Shown: positions 45,631 through 53,844 of the stretch, piece after piece
Position numbering within the stretch: the first letter of the stretch is position 1
Layout of the letters: each line of letters opens with the position of its first letter
Virus record (IMG/VR): IMGVR_UViG_3300037961_003440
Location: 30,365 to 94,364 of that record
Direction: 5' to 3' (one strand)
DNA from: a virus
DNA: 64,000 nucleotides
The notes under the pieces: model-generated
Database searches by the model: none
The model's input: only the letters and a program-made list of their open reading frames with translations
Told to the model about the DNA's origin: nothing
Translations under genes and position numbers: made by a program

Positions 45631-45713
45631 TAATCATCACCTTCATCGCAACAATCATCATTTAATGTAGAAACTCCTACACCTATCCCAAATAACCAAA
45701 ATAATAATCCCAC
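45630..45713 (-). CDS. 27-residue membrane peptide
   Basis: GTG start after GGGTGATTAAT, the same spacing as at 49282. One hydrophobic stretch (GLLFWLFGIGVGVSTL) is followed by an acidic tail with two Cys (DDCCDEGDD). It ends in a TAATG overlap. The start could also be GTG at 45722. Confidence 0.4.
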   Translation of the reverse strand: MGLLFWLFGIGVGVSTLNDDCCDEGDD

Positions 45714-45718
45714 ATTAA

Positions 45719-46276
45719 TCACCCATTTATCCTAAAATGCTTTTCAACATAATCTCCATTAAACCATCTTTGAATCCATTGAGCACCATAACCTGCAATT
45801 ACAACTTGCATAAAATTAACTCCTTCAGGTTCTCCTTCCCAAGAATCACCTTGACAACTAAAACTACCATCTGGGCCACTTGTAAATACATTATATAATT
45901 CAGGTTTTTCTAAATGTGAAATCATAGCGGCATTTCTCGCTTGCGCTCTAAGGTCTAACCATTTAACTTTAGAATTATACATTGTTCTTCTAATATCTAA
46001 ATTGTCGGCACAACAAACAACTAAATCATATCCTTTTAATTGTCCTGCTGTTAATACAGGATAAGGTTGTGCATTAACATTATACCTTTTAGACATAGCA
46101 TTAACTTTCTTTTCATCTAAATCTTCTTTGGTAAAGTTTTGATATGTTAGATTCTTTTCCTCTACAATATCAGGGTCATAAACTGTTATATCATATATCC
46201 CTACTTTATCCAATAGTGGTATTAGAAAACTTCCAATTCCACCTGCGCCTATCAACATTACTTTTCTCTTACTCAT
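45719..46276 (-). CDS. E1/ThiF-like ubiquitin-activating enzyme, minimal form
   Basis: 185 residues. The N-terminal Rossmann motif VMLIGAGGIGS (6-16) is followed by ITVYDPDIVEEKNLTYQNF, the ATP-binding signature of ThiF/MoeB/E1 enzymes. DNLDIRR follows at about 93. A late Cys (GSFSCQGDSW) is a candidate acceptor. The CxxC zinc pairs and C-terminal part of ThiF are absent, so this is a short adenylation domain. It would adenylate the C-terminal Gly of a ubiquitin-like protein such as 53609-53830. Confidence 0.8.
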   Translation of the reverse strand: MSKRKVMLIGAGGIGSFLIPLLDKVGIYDITVYDPDIVEEKNLTYQNFTKEDLDEKKVNAMSKRYNVNAQPYPVLTAGQLKGYDLVVCCADNLDIRRTMYNSKVKWLDLRAQARNAAMISHLEKPELYNVFTSGPDGSFSCQGDSWEGEPEGVNFMQVVIAGYGAQWIQRWFNGDYVEKHFRING

Positions 46277-46898
46277 TTTTTCTCACTTTCCTTAAGTTCC
46301 TTTTTAATCTCGGCAAACTAACTCCGAATTTTTTACACACTTCTTTTTGAGTATATGGTGTGTGTTCATATACATATGCGGCAATAATACCTCTTGTTAG
46401 AGTCTGCGATTTATTCCAAAATTTACACGCATCGCTAACTTCTTTAGAATTGATTTCCATATTAAATAAAAACTCGTCAATATCATTTATACCAAACACT
46501 CCAGAATTAGAATAATGTCTTGCAATCTTTTTTGCTAATCTTGATGCTCTTGATATTTTACAACCTAAGAATTTACAATACTTTCGCAAATTTGTCGGTT
46601 TATTTAAATCTCTCATTGTGTAATATAATATAGCGACAGCCCTTTCAGCACTATCATAACTATAATATAAATTAGTATAAGATATATACTTGTCATTTTT
46701 TAATACTTCTTCCTTATCTTCTATGTCATATTCATTTAATAACATTGTTAAATCATTTATCATTACCTTATTATTAGGTAATATATCATTAACCTCATAT
46801 ATTCTATAAGCCTGAATACATCCACAAACTGAACAAACAGGGAGATTAATTTCTTTGTTTAAGTTCAGGTGCTTCGCTTGACAATTTACACACGGCAT
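46269..46898 (-). CDS. tfb: Transcription factor B (TFIIB-like)
   Basis: 209 residues. An N-terminal zinc ribbon is formed by CVNC (3-6) and CSVC (22-25). Two cyclin-like repeats follow, ending in TRGIIAAYVYEHTPYTQKEVCKKFGVSLP, the helix-turn-helix that contacts the BRE in archaeal TFB. It is shorter than host TFBs (about 300). With host TBP it could direct RNA polymerase to viral promoters. It overlaps the upstream gene by 53 bases. Confidence 0.75.
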   Translation of the reverse strand: MPCVNCQAKHLNLNKEINLPVCSVCGCIQAYRIYEVNDILPNNKVMINDLTMLLNEYDIEDKEEVLKNDKYISYTNLYYSYDSAERAVAILYYTMRDLNKPTNLRKYCKFLGCKISRASRLAKKIARHYSNSGVFGINDIDEFLFNMEINSKEVSDACKFWNKSQTLTRGIIAAYVYEHTPYTQKEVCKKFGVSLPRLKRNLRKVRKNE

Positions 46899-48093
46899 CC
46901 CAATCTAACCTAATATCAGTTTGTTCTTTTTCATGCCCATTAATATATCTACTAACTGTTGAAACTAATTTTACTAACATAGTATCATTCATACAAGCAA
47001 ATGCTCTTGCTGCAAATTGGTCACCAACAGATGCACCACTTGATAAATTATCAATACAAATTGGCCCTGCCCAATAAGGTTGTTTATCGGTATTATTTAT
47101 TACATTAGGTATTTCAAGATTAACATTTTGTGTAGTTTGTGTAGTTAGTACATATGTGCTAACATCTTGAATACCTCTTTTAGATTGATTATCAACAATC
47201 ATCCAATCAGCAAATTTACCTCTAACAAACATAGCCAAAACTTCTTGACCATTTCTTGTAAAAGTGCCTTTAGTAACATTATCGTATTTATTAACCATAT
47301 CATTAAACAATTCCATAGCCCTTTGTTCAGCCAAATCACTTCTTCTATTTTGCTTCAAAAATTCTTTCATAATTTTAATCTGTGCAGGAGTGGCTTTTTC
47401 ACCAACAGTTCTAAACCATAATTCAGCAGGTGAAACCATATACCACTTACCCGTTCTTTTATTATAAAGATAGGAATTGATAAATGTATTCAAATCTCTT
47501 GTACTAATTTCACCCCATACACCACTACTAATTTCAAGTGCATAGTTATCTTCAGCGATTCTCATCAAAGACAAACGAGTATTTCTTTCTTTGACACCTT
47601 CTGTTGTTCTTTCAAAGAATTTATACGGCACTCTATTTTCCATAGCATAAGATACATTTTCAGGAACATAAATACATCTAAAGAAATAATCATCTAACGC
47701 TTCTTGTGCTTCTTCTCCTTCGCCATTAATATAAGCAGAACGCATTATTGTTCTACTAATTGCTTTCATAATAGTATCAAGGTTAGCAAATTCACCGTTA
47801 GCCATATATCTATTGCCGACTTTACGCATATTAATTAGATATTTGCAATTACCAATTCTCATCATTATACTTTTCTTTGGGTCAGACCTAACAATAGAAA
47901 CGATACCTATTGTGCTTTTTAATGCACTATGTATGCTTTCAATTGTTGGCTCTTTAGAAATATTATTTCTTTGTCTTTGTGCCCAAATATCAATATTTCT
48001 ATTTCTTGGTATTTGTCTTGAAACTAATTTAGTTTCTATTATTGCCGTTCTATCATCGCTTGCGTGTCTTATTCTAAAAATTATTTCTCCCAT
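46846..48093 (-). CDS. Unknown 415-residue protein
   Basis: Starts after AGAGGTAATTAAA. Mixed alpha/beta with a basic N-terminus (RQIPRNRNIDIWAQRQRNN), a middle stretch FFRCIYVPENVSYAMENRVP, and a helical block around 230-275 (GEKATPAQIKIMKEFLKQN). No catalytic motif stands out. It lies between TFB and another large unknown gene and overlaps TFB. Confidence 0.55.
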   Translation of the reverse strand: MGEIIFRIRHASDDRTAIIETKLVSRQIPRNRNIDIWAQRQRNNISKEPTIESIHSALKSTIGIVSIVRSDPKKSIMMRIGNCKYLINMRKVGNRYMANGEFANLDTIMKAISRTIMRSAYINGEGEEAQEALDDYFFRCIYVPENVSYAMENRVPYKFFERTTEGVKERNTRLSLMRIAEDNYALEISSGVWGEISTRDLNTFINSYLYNKRTGKWYMVSPAELWFRTVGEKATPAQIKIMKEFLKQNRRSDLAEQRAMELFNDMVNKYDNVTKGTFTRNGQEVLAMFVRGKFADWMIVDNQSKRGIQDVSTYVLTTQTTQNVNLEIPNVINNTDKQPYWAGPICIDNLSSGASVGDQFAARAFACMNDTMLVKLVSTVSRYINGHEKEQTDIRLDWDAVCKLSSEAPELKQRN

Positions 48094-48094
48094 T

Positions 48095-49282
48095 TTAATT
48101 ACCTCTTAATTCTGTTATCATTTCACTTGCTTCAGTTTTTGTTAGACCATCTCTAACTGTTCCACCTAATCTCTCAATATATTTTATTTGTTTTAGTGTA
48201 GCGGGTTGATTGGGATTAGGTGCAATAATGTTAAGTAAAGCATTTAATTGTTTAACGGATAGTGGTTTTCTGTTGATTATTCTATTTGACATATCGTTTA
48301 GAAATGTTTTCTCCCAAGCATTTTTACCTTCTTCAACTGAAAATACAGGTATATCATAATATTCACAGGCTTCTTGTAAAGCATTATTATCATATTCTGT
48401 TTTTGTTTCAGCACGAATTCTTTTTGCTTCTTCAATCATTCGCTGTCTACTTTCTTCTGCTAATCTATCTTGTTCTGATTGTTGTTCACGAATATATGCT
48501 ATTCTTTGTTCAACCTCTTCTCTCTTTTCATCTAATTGTTTTTCAAACTTTTGTGTTTTAGCAAACAATAACTGAACATCTCTCCATAGTTTTTCATTAG
48601 GATAACCTCTTGTTTTAATTTGCGCTTTAGGATTATCTGGGTGATTCCATCTCCAAACAACAGAAGCCATTTTACCTAAAGAACCCGATTTAGTTTTAGC
48701 AATTACATAGTGAGGTTCATATCTCTTAGTTTTATAATCATAATATTTACCCTTTGAACGAACATTAATTCTAATATCTAAATTCTTAACTTCATTAAAT
48801 AATTCATTCCAATCATCACCGTGTTCTTTCCACCACCATTCGGCTTTCATAGTTTTAACGGATTCTTTCATCCATTCAATAATTTTTTCTTCGGTAATTG
48901 CATCTTCAGGTATTCCTTTATTTTCTTTTAGATGTCTAATAATCATCCAATTAGTAATATGTTCACTACCAAGAATTTCTAATATTCCATTTTCAGTATT
49001 TTCTACTTCAAAATGCCAAGCAATAGGATGTCCACATACACAATAATTAGGGTGATTATCACAATGAGGTTCAGGTAATTCAAGATGTTCTGTATGAGCA
49101 TATCTTAAAGGTCTATACCAAACATTACCTGTTGCTCTCCATTCATGTTTTACTTCTTCCCAATCATCAGATACACTAATTTCAGTTAGTCTATTAATTA
49201 ATGCTTGATTTAATGCACCGCTTTTTAATTCAATATTATGGTTTTCTTCACCTTCAATATTATATTCTATAAAATCTTCCAC
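48095..49282 (-). CDS. Zinc and coiled-coil protein with shared C-terminal module
   Basis: 395 residues from GTG at 49282, after GGAGTGATTAAT; the ATG there is out of frame. A zinc part CDNHPNYCVCGHPIAWHF, then ILEILGSEHITNW, matches a phage pattern of C-x-C-G-H...G-S. A coiled coil spans about 240-310. The final ~40 residues (QIKYIERLGGTVRDGLTKTE) repeat the end of the HNH protein at 30638. Nucleic-acid related function is likely. Confidence 0.6.
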   Translation of the reverse strand: MEDFIEYNIEGEENHNIELKSGALNQALINRLTEISVSDDWEEVKHEWRATGNVWYRPLRYAHTEHLELPEPHCDNHPNYCVCGHPIAWHFEVENTENGILEILGSEHITNWMIIRHLKENKGIPEDAITEEKIIEWMKESVKTMKAEWWWKEHGDDWNELFNEVKNLDIRINVRSKGKYYDYKTKRYEPHYVIAKTKSGSLGKMASVVWRWNHPDNPKAQIKTRGYPNEKLWRDVQLLFAKTQKFEKQLDEKREEVEQRIAYIREQQSEQDRLAEESRQRMIEEAKRIRAETKTEYDNNALQEACEYYDIPVFSVEEGKNAWEKTFLNDMSNRIINRKPLSVKQLNALLNIIAPNPNQPATLKQIKYIERLGGTVRDGLTKTEASEMITELRGN

Positions 49283-49287
49283 ATTAA

Positions 49288-49530
49288 TCACTCCATACCT
49301 GCATTAAACAATTGCTGCTCTAAATATCCATCACACATTTGATTTAGTTTTTCTGCTAAACTTTGTGTAATTCCCGGAATAGTACTTCTGTTTAAACTAA
49401 GCCATATAGTATGTGCCCTATTCAATACAATAATACATCCATTATCATGTTCATTCTTTTTAATTACCACAGGTGGTAATTCTTCGCTTTCTATCAATCT
49501 AAATTCTACTGCTTTCTTTTTATTCATCAT
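49288..49530 (-). CDS. Unknown 80-residue protein
   Basis: ATG (MMNKKKAVEFRLI) after GGAGTGATAAAA. Beta-strands at the N-terminus (CIIVLNRAHTIWLSLN) and a C-terminal helix. Coupled to the next gene: its stop lies within that gene's ribosome site. Confidence 0.5.
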   Translation of the reverse strand: MMNKKKAVEFRLIESEELPPVVIKKNEHDNGCIIVLNRAHTIWLSLNRSTIPGITQSLAEKLNQMCDGYLEQQLFNAGME

Positions 49531-49535
49531 TTTTA

Positions 49536-49751
49536 TCACTCCATATTCATTAAATGTGTTAAGGGGTCTGTTTTCATCAATTGTTTGCTGAGTAAAATAT
49601 GAGGAAACTTAGATAATAACATTGGTATTACCTTGTTCCAATCAATTTCACTTTCATACTGCTTTGTCCAAACGCTACCGTTTGATTTCAAAGAAGTTAT
49701 CCTTATCACTTTATGCTTTTCTTCATTTTCATAATCCTTGCTTTCGCTCAT
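49536..49751 (-). CDS. Unknown 71-residue protein
   Basis: Acidic-basic N-terminus, then beta (KVIRITSLKSNGSVWTKQY) and a helix. It is the first gene after the gap behind the ribonucleotide reductase. AT-rich sequence (AATTTAAAAAAAAATAAG) about 30 bases upstream could be a promoter giving a short leader. Confidence 0.5.
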   Translation of the reverse strand: MSESKDYENEEKHKVIRITSLKSNGSVWTKQYESEIDWNKVIPMLLSKFPHILLSKQLMKTDPLTHLMNME

Positions 49752-49798
49752 TCTATCACATCATTTTTTTCTTATTTTTTTTTAAATTCTTGTTTTAC

Positions 49799-49826
49799 CG
49801 GAAGTTTTCGGAAGGAATCCGAAAAT
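49799..49826. other. Hairpin in gap after ribonucleotide reductase
   Basis: TTTTCGGA-AGGAA-TCCGAAAA is a perfect 8-bp inverted repeat in the 111-base gap 49752-49862. On the plus strand TTTTAGTATTTTAAG follows; on the minus strand no T run follows. It may slow transcription after the reductase or protect its 3' end. Confidence 0.5.
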
Positions 49827-49862
49827 TTTAGTATTTTAAGAATTTATATGACACAAAATGTA

Positions 49863-51722
49863 TCATATTTCACAAAGGCCACCTGCACACGCAATCTCGC
49901 CTTGTAAATCTGTATTATCTTCTGTTTCAATTACTTTGGTTAAGTCTATTTGCTTAAGTCCTGCTATCATTTGGTCGTATTGTAAGCGTGTAATTGATTC
50001 AAAAGGTGCTTGGACATAACTACCACCATCATAAGGCAATACAGACAAACCATTGTAGTATTTTCTATTATTCCACATCCAATTTCCTACTTCTTCCCAT
50101 TCCCATTTTCTAATTGAAATTGTAGCAGAAACATTGTGAGTATTCATACCTTTTGTATGACCTTTATTGACCCAATTTGTTGCTACATATTTTACTCTTT
50201 CAAGTAATTGAATTGCATCTTCACTTCTTGTTGTAGAACCTTCCGGTGCTTTTTGAGGTAAAGAAATTACAGCAGTATCATGTGGTCTAAATTGTTCATC
50301 TTCAATTATAGAAGGATGATTATTAACTAAATAATTATAAATTGCTTCATTCTTTCCTACTCTAATTCTTCTAATATAATATTCGTCATGCCAAGCATGA
50401 ATACCACTTGAAGTTCCTAAAACACAAGATGTAGTTCCAGCAGGTTTAACACAAGTAATTCTTGCCGCAGGATTTATACCAATTTGTTCTGCAATTAATT
50501 TATTAACAGACTTTGATAATTCTGCCGCTTGTTGTAAATCTAATCCTTTTAATTTATTAGAAGCAATACCTGTCATACTAACTCCAAGTAAAGCATCTTT
50601 TTCTGTTGTAGTTTTCCATATTTCTCTAAGATAATGAAAATCAGTATAACCTGCTTGTAATGTTGCTAATACAGTTGCCGCAGAAACTCTTGCATTTAAA
50701 TCATCTTGGTCAATAACATCACTTACATTTATTTCTGTTAAATTACAAAACTGATTTGGTCTCAGGGCTATTTCGCAACAAGGATTTGTTCCCCAATCTT
50801 TATCATTTGAAAAATATATTCCGGGTTCTCCTGAACCTGATTCTTTAATTCTCTTCCATAATTTCATGAAGTAATCTTTATCAATTCTGCTTCTAATAAG
50901 AACGGCTGAATTATTAGCCCTACCTCTTTGTGGATTTAACTCCCACCAATTACCGGATTTAGCAGTTATCATATCCATATCATCTGCACTAAATAAAGAA
51001 ATTAAAGCGGCTCGTCTAATACCACCTGCTAAAACAGCATCAGCAATATGACACATAATATCATGTGCTTGGATAGGAGTAATTTTTTCACCCGAAGTTA
51101 TATCTTTTAGTATTCCTTCTACTTTAACTAAACATTCTTTTAACGGTTGAGGGCCGGGTGCTTTTCCACCTGATGTAATTAATCTTTCACCTTTTGCTCT
51201 AATATCTGAATAATCAAAATCAGGTGTTGATGAAAGTCTACCAAAATATGATTTAACTAAAACCTTAATTGCATCAGCCCAACCTTCAATAGAATCTCCA
51301 ATAAGATACCTTCTTTTTCTATTAGGGTTAGGGTGTTGAATTACAGGTAATTTGTCAATATGATTATATTGTACTGAATAACCAACGCCTGTTCCACCAA
51401 GAAGTAAAAACATTGATTCCCAAAAAGCAGCAATATTATCAACAGGCATATAAGCACAGTTATAAATTCTATTAGGTGCTACTTCTATTGGCTTACCACC
51501 AAATTGTAGACTTCTCATTGAAGGTAAAACTTTCTTAGGTTGTACAAAGTTAGTATAAACATCCATTATTTGTTCTTCTAATTTAGGGTATTTTTTAATA
51601 TGCATCATCATATTTCTTGTGCATAATTCTTCCCATGTTTCCCTTCTTTCTTTTTGTTCTACATATTTTGCATATTTCATATGTACAGTTATATCGCTTA
51701 AAATTTCACTTGCTTTATTCAT
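49863..51722 (-). CDS. nrdJ: Class II (B12-dependent) ribonucleotide reductase
   Basis: 619 residues from ATG after AGGAAGTGGAATA, with TAATG coupling. Active-site region NPCCEIALRPNQFCNLTEIN (about 319) gives the radical-site Cys and Asn-x-Cys-x-Glu. LAGGIRRAALISLF and VKPAGTTSCVLGTSSGIH are also family motifs. The C-terminus CAGGLCEI supplies the redox Cys pair. It reduces ribonucleotides without oxygen or a second subunit, feeding viral DNA synthesis. Confidence 0.9.
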   Translation of the reverse strand: MNKASEILSDITVHMKYAKYVEQKERRETWEELCTRNMMMHIKKYPKLEEQIMDVYTNFVQPKKVLPSMRSLQFGGKPIEVAPNRIYNCAYMPVDNIAAFWESMFLLLGGTGVGYSVQYNHIDKLPVIQHPNPNRKRRYLIGDSIEGWADAIKVLVKSYFGRLSSTPDFDYSDIRAKGERLITSGGKAPGPQPLKECLVKVEGILKDITSGEKITPIQAHDIMCHIADAVLAGGIRRAALISLFSADDMDMITAKSGNWWELNPQRGRANNSAVLIRSRIDKDYFMKLWKRIKESGSGEPGIYFSNDKDWGTNPCCEIALRPNQFCNLTEINVSDVIDQDDLNARVSAATVLATLQAGYTDFHYLREIWKTTTEKDALLGVSMTGIASNKLKGLDLQQAAELSKSVNKLIAEQIGINPAARITCVKPAGTTSCVLGTSSGIHAWHDEYYIRRIRVGKNEAIYNYLVNNHPSIIEDEQFRPHDTAVISLPQKAPEGSTTRSEDAIQLLERVKYVATNWVNKGHTKGMNTHNVSATISIRKWEWEEVGNWMWNNRKYYNGLSVLPYDGGSYVQAPFESITRLQYDQMIAGLKQIDLTKVIETEDNTDLQGEIACAGGLCEI

Positions 51723-52165
51723 TATTCCACTTCCTTTCTTATTGGTAAATTTTCCCATTTGTTAAACTGCGCCAACAGTTTGTTTTCTTTTTTAGTAACT
51801 ACTATCCAATCCATATCTTGAACCCAAGTCCAATTTTTCATGTCTGCAATTACTTTATCTCCGTATATTCTAACTAATTGGCCTATTTCCCAAAATTCTT
51901 TATTATCATATTTTATAATGGGATGTCCACACGCTTGAATTATACTTTTTCGGCTTTCTGCAATTATCTGACCATCACTATAAAAGTTAGGATTAGAACA
52001 GGTAATTTTTAAGTCATTAAATTTTCTATGAAAATTTGCTAATGTTAATGACTCTTTTATCTTCCAACCTGATGCTTTTAAATCACTTTCAAAAATGCGA
52101 CTTGGTAGGAAGTTTTCATCTTCTTCGTCTATATTATATTCGTTGTAAAAATTTTTTATATTCAT
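51722..52165 (-). CDS. Unknown protein upstream of ribonucleotide reductase
   Basis: 147 residues from ATG after ATGGTGATAAT. Mixed alpha/beta with a Cys-His stretch (IIQACGHPIIKYDNKEFWEI) and Trp-rich DMKNWTWVQDMDWIVV. The stop overlaps the reductase start (TAATG). Not recognised. Confidence 0.5.
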   Translation of the reverse strand: MNIKNFYNEYNIDEEDENFLPSRIFESDLKASGWKIKESLTLANFHRKFNDLKITCSNPNFYSDGQIIAESRKSIIQACGHPIIKYDNKEFWEIGQLVRIYGDKVIADMKNWTWVQDMDWIVVTKKENKLLAQFNKWENLPIRKEVE

Positions 52166-52260
52166 ATTATCACCATATATATTACCCATTATGCTAATTT
52201 CCTTGATTTATCCAAAAAAATTTGTTTTGATGGGCCGTTCCACTTCATTTTTTCAAAAAA
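52166..52260 (-). promoter_or_regulatory. Gap with possible promoter before the reductase pair
   Basis: 95 bases without a gene. On the plus strand TTTATCCAAAAAAA occurs here and TTTATCCAAAAAAC again at about 56047 in the origin-like region. AT-rich sequence is compatible with a promoter for the reductase unit; no clear TATA box is seen. Confidence 0.3.
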
Positions 52261-52557
52261 TTACTCTATTTCTTTAGATATTAAATCGTGATATTTTACT
52301 GATTTGTTATTTTGTGTTTCAAAACAGTCATCACACATACAAAAAACAATTCTCTTGTCTGAAAATTCTCTATAATGAAAGTCATGCCTACTAAGATATG
52401 TAGCATAAGCCATTAATTCTACGCCACCTATCAAAGATTTTGTCTTTTTGTCTGTTGATAATTTTTTATCGCAAGTTAAGCAGGTTCTTTTGCTATCACT
52501 TGGTTGCATTTCCTTCTTTATCCACTTTTCTTTATTTGGTATCATTGTTGTACTCAT
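52261..52557 (-). CDS. Zinc-ribbon protein
   Basis: 98 residues starting at ATGA overlap. CLTCDKKL (C-x2-C) and a later CMCDDC supply four or more Cys ligands, separated by a hydrophobic middle (GGVELMAYATYLSRHDF). Function unknown. Confidence 0.6.
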   Translation of the reverse strand: MSTTMIPNKEKWIKKEMQPSDSKRTCLTCDKKLSTDKKTKSLIGGVELMAYATYLSRHDFHYREFSDKRIVFCMCDDCFETQNNKSVKYHDLISKEIE

Positions 52558-52784
52558 AATTCTTCACCATCTTTTCTAAAAACTTTTCTTACTGAGGACT
52601 TAACCTCGTGATAAACCCCTTTTGATTTAGGGCTTCCTGATACAGTAATTAATTTTACAGTATCGGTAGCAGGATTTTTTACCCGTATCTTAATATGTTT
52701 GCTAATTTGAAACTCTACGATTTCTACACCTAAAGTTTCTATTGCTTTCATCATCTTCTTAATCTCTTTTCCGTTCATAACCAT
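52554..52784 (-). CDS. HicA-like dsRBD-fold phage protein
   Basis: 77 residues from ATG (MVMNGKEIKK), shortly after the upstream stop. The order helix (KEIKKMMKAIETLG), strands (VEIVEFQISKHIKIRV), strand (LITVSGSPKS) and helix with Arg resembles phage HicA-like proteins, with the conserved KH in strand 2. In toxin-antitoxin pairs HicA cleaves mRNA; here no HicB partner is evident. Confidence 0.45.
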   Translation of the reverse strand: MVMNGKEIKKMMKAIETLGVEIVEFQISKHIKIRVKNPATDTVKLITVSGSPKSKGVYHEVKSSVRKVFRKDGEEL

Positions 52785-52788
52785 CACA

Positions 52789-53100
52789 TCATTGTATCGT
52801 TTTACTATAACATATGTTATATTTCTTAATATACGCCAAAAGAGTTGCTTCATGTTCCATATTTCTATCGCTATAATCTAATGAAAAATATTTTTCAACA
52901 AATTCTTCCAGAAATCCACCAAGTATTTCTTTGGGCAATATCATTTCCATTTCTTCAAACTGATTTAAAAATGTAGGTAATATTCCTTCTTCTTCTCTCA
53001 TTTTATGTACTTCTCTAAGCCAAGTTTCATGAGCACGAATTTCTTTCCATGTAGGTTTTAACATTTTTAGAAATATCCAAAAGTCTTTTAAAATATTCAT
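52789..53100 (-). CDS. Unknown helical protein
   Basis: 103 residues, coupled by ATGA to the upstream gene. Entirely helical and acidic (IRAHETWLREVHKMREEEG; FLEEFVEKYFSLDYSDR). Not recognised. Confidence 0.5.
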   Translation of the reverse strand: MNILKDFWIFLKMLKPTWKEIRAHETWLREVHKMREEEGILPTFLNQFEEMEMILPKEILGGFLEEFVEKYFSLDYSDRNMEHEATLLAYIKKYNICYSKTIQ

Positions 53101-53471
53101 TCAAAAGCCGCCTCTTTCTTAAAATAATAAATCATATCTTTGGCATTTCTAAATCTTTCTTGAGCAGATTTACCATCTTTCCAAGATATATTATAAGAAG
53201 CATAACGATTTAATTTGTTAATTAGGGTTGATTCATACATTGACTGTTGTGCAACCATATCATCTTTAGCATATTGTTCAGCATATTCTTTTGATTCTCT
53301 TTTCATATCTTTTAATTGAGTATTCCAACCCTTTTGTAAAATAGGGTATCTAATAAAACTCATAGGTGAGGGATAATTACTATAACTGTAATAATCTTTC
53401 TTTTTCTCAACCAAGTAGTCTATAATTTCAATAAATTCTTCTGCGCCTGTATCTTTTCTCCAATAACTCAT
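53097..53471 (-). CDS. Unknown helical protein after the Ubl terminator
   Basis: 124 residues from ATG (MSYWRKDTG). Helical with many Tyr and charged residues, including KKDYYSYSNYPSPMSFIRYP. It starts 11 bases beyond the T run of the terminator, so it is read from readthrough or a promoter inside the hairpin region. Not recognised. Confidence 0.5.
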   Translation of the reverse strand: MSYWRKDTGAEEFIEIIDYLVEKKKDYYSYSNYPSPMSFIRYPILQKGWNTQLKDMKRESKEYAEQYAKDDMVAQQSMYESTLINKLNRYASYNISWKDGKSAQERFRNAKDMIYYFKKEAAFE

Positions 53472-53481
53472 CACTATCAAT

Positions 53482-53516
53482 AAAAAAATCCCCCCATTAT
53501 TTTAAGTGGCGGGGGG
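53482..53516 (-). terminator. Terminator of the ubiquitin-like gene
   Basis: On the minus strand CCCCCC (53516-53511) pairs with GGGGGG (53495-53490), followed by AT and seven T (53488-53482). GGGGGG/CCCCCC runs are rare in this AT-rich sequence. It isolates the ubiquitin-like gene from the following genes. Confidence 0.75.
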
Positions 53517-53538
53517 AAACCACTATCCTATGAAAAAT

Positions 53539-53586
53539 AGTTTTATCAGTAAAACTACTAAAAACTGTATGCCATTAGTCGCATAC
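53539..53586 (-). ncRNA. Tandem hairpins in the 3' region of the ubiquitin-like gene
   Basis: Two perfect inverted repeats lie before the terminator: GTATGC-8-GCATAC (53567-53586) and AGTTTTA-TCAG-TAAAACT (53539-53556). With the GC terminator this gives three successive hairpins in about 105 untranslated bases. They may stabilise the mRNA or be a small structured RNA. Confidence 0.45.
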
Positions 53587-53608
53587 TAACTAACAGAATT
53601 GACCTGTA

Positions 53609-53830
53609 TTAATCGTCATCACTAATACAAGAACCGCCAACAATTGCTTGAGTTAGTACGACTTCATCAACCGCATTAAAATCAATGTTAGCAATATCTT
53701 CTCTTGAAACCAATTCACCATCAACATATGCCCAATGTGTAGGGTGGTCAATTATTTGGTCAAGTGCTTCAGTTGCACTTAGAGTTAATTCTGTATGTCC
53801 TGTTTCATTCAATATTGTTATCTTTACCAT
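53609..53830 (-). CDS. Ubiquitin-like beta-grasp protein with Gly-Gly and removable tail
   Basis: 73 residues after GGAAGTGAAATAA. The order strand (MVKITILNET), strand (HTELTLSA), helix (TEALDQIIDHPTH), strand (WAYVDGELVS) and last strand DEVVLTQAIVGG matches MoaD/ThiS/SAMP-type ubiquitin-like proteins. DEVVLTQ...GG corresponds to the DEV.L.PP..GG ending of MoaD. Unlike sulfur carriers it continues SCISDDD after Gly-Gly, so a protease must trim it before E1 activation. A JAMM protease and an E1-like enzyme are encoded 9 and 7 kb away. It has its own terminator. Confidence 0.7.
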   Translation of the reverse strand: MVKITILNETGHTELTLSATEALDQIIDHPTHWAYVDGELVSREDIANIDFNAVDEVVLTQAIVGGSCISDDD

Positions 53831-53844
53831 TTATTTCACTTCCT

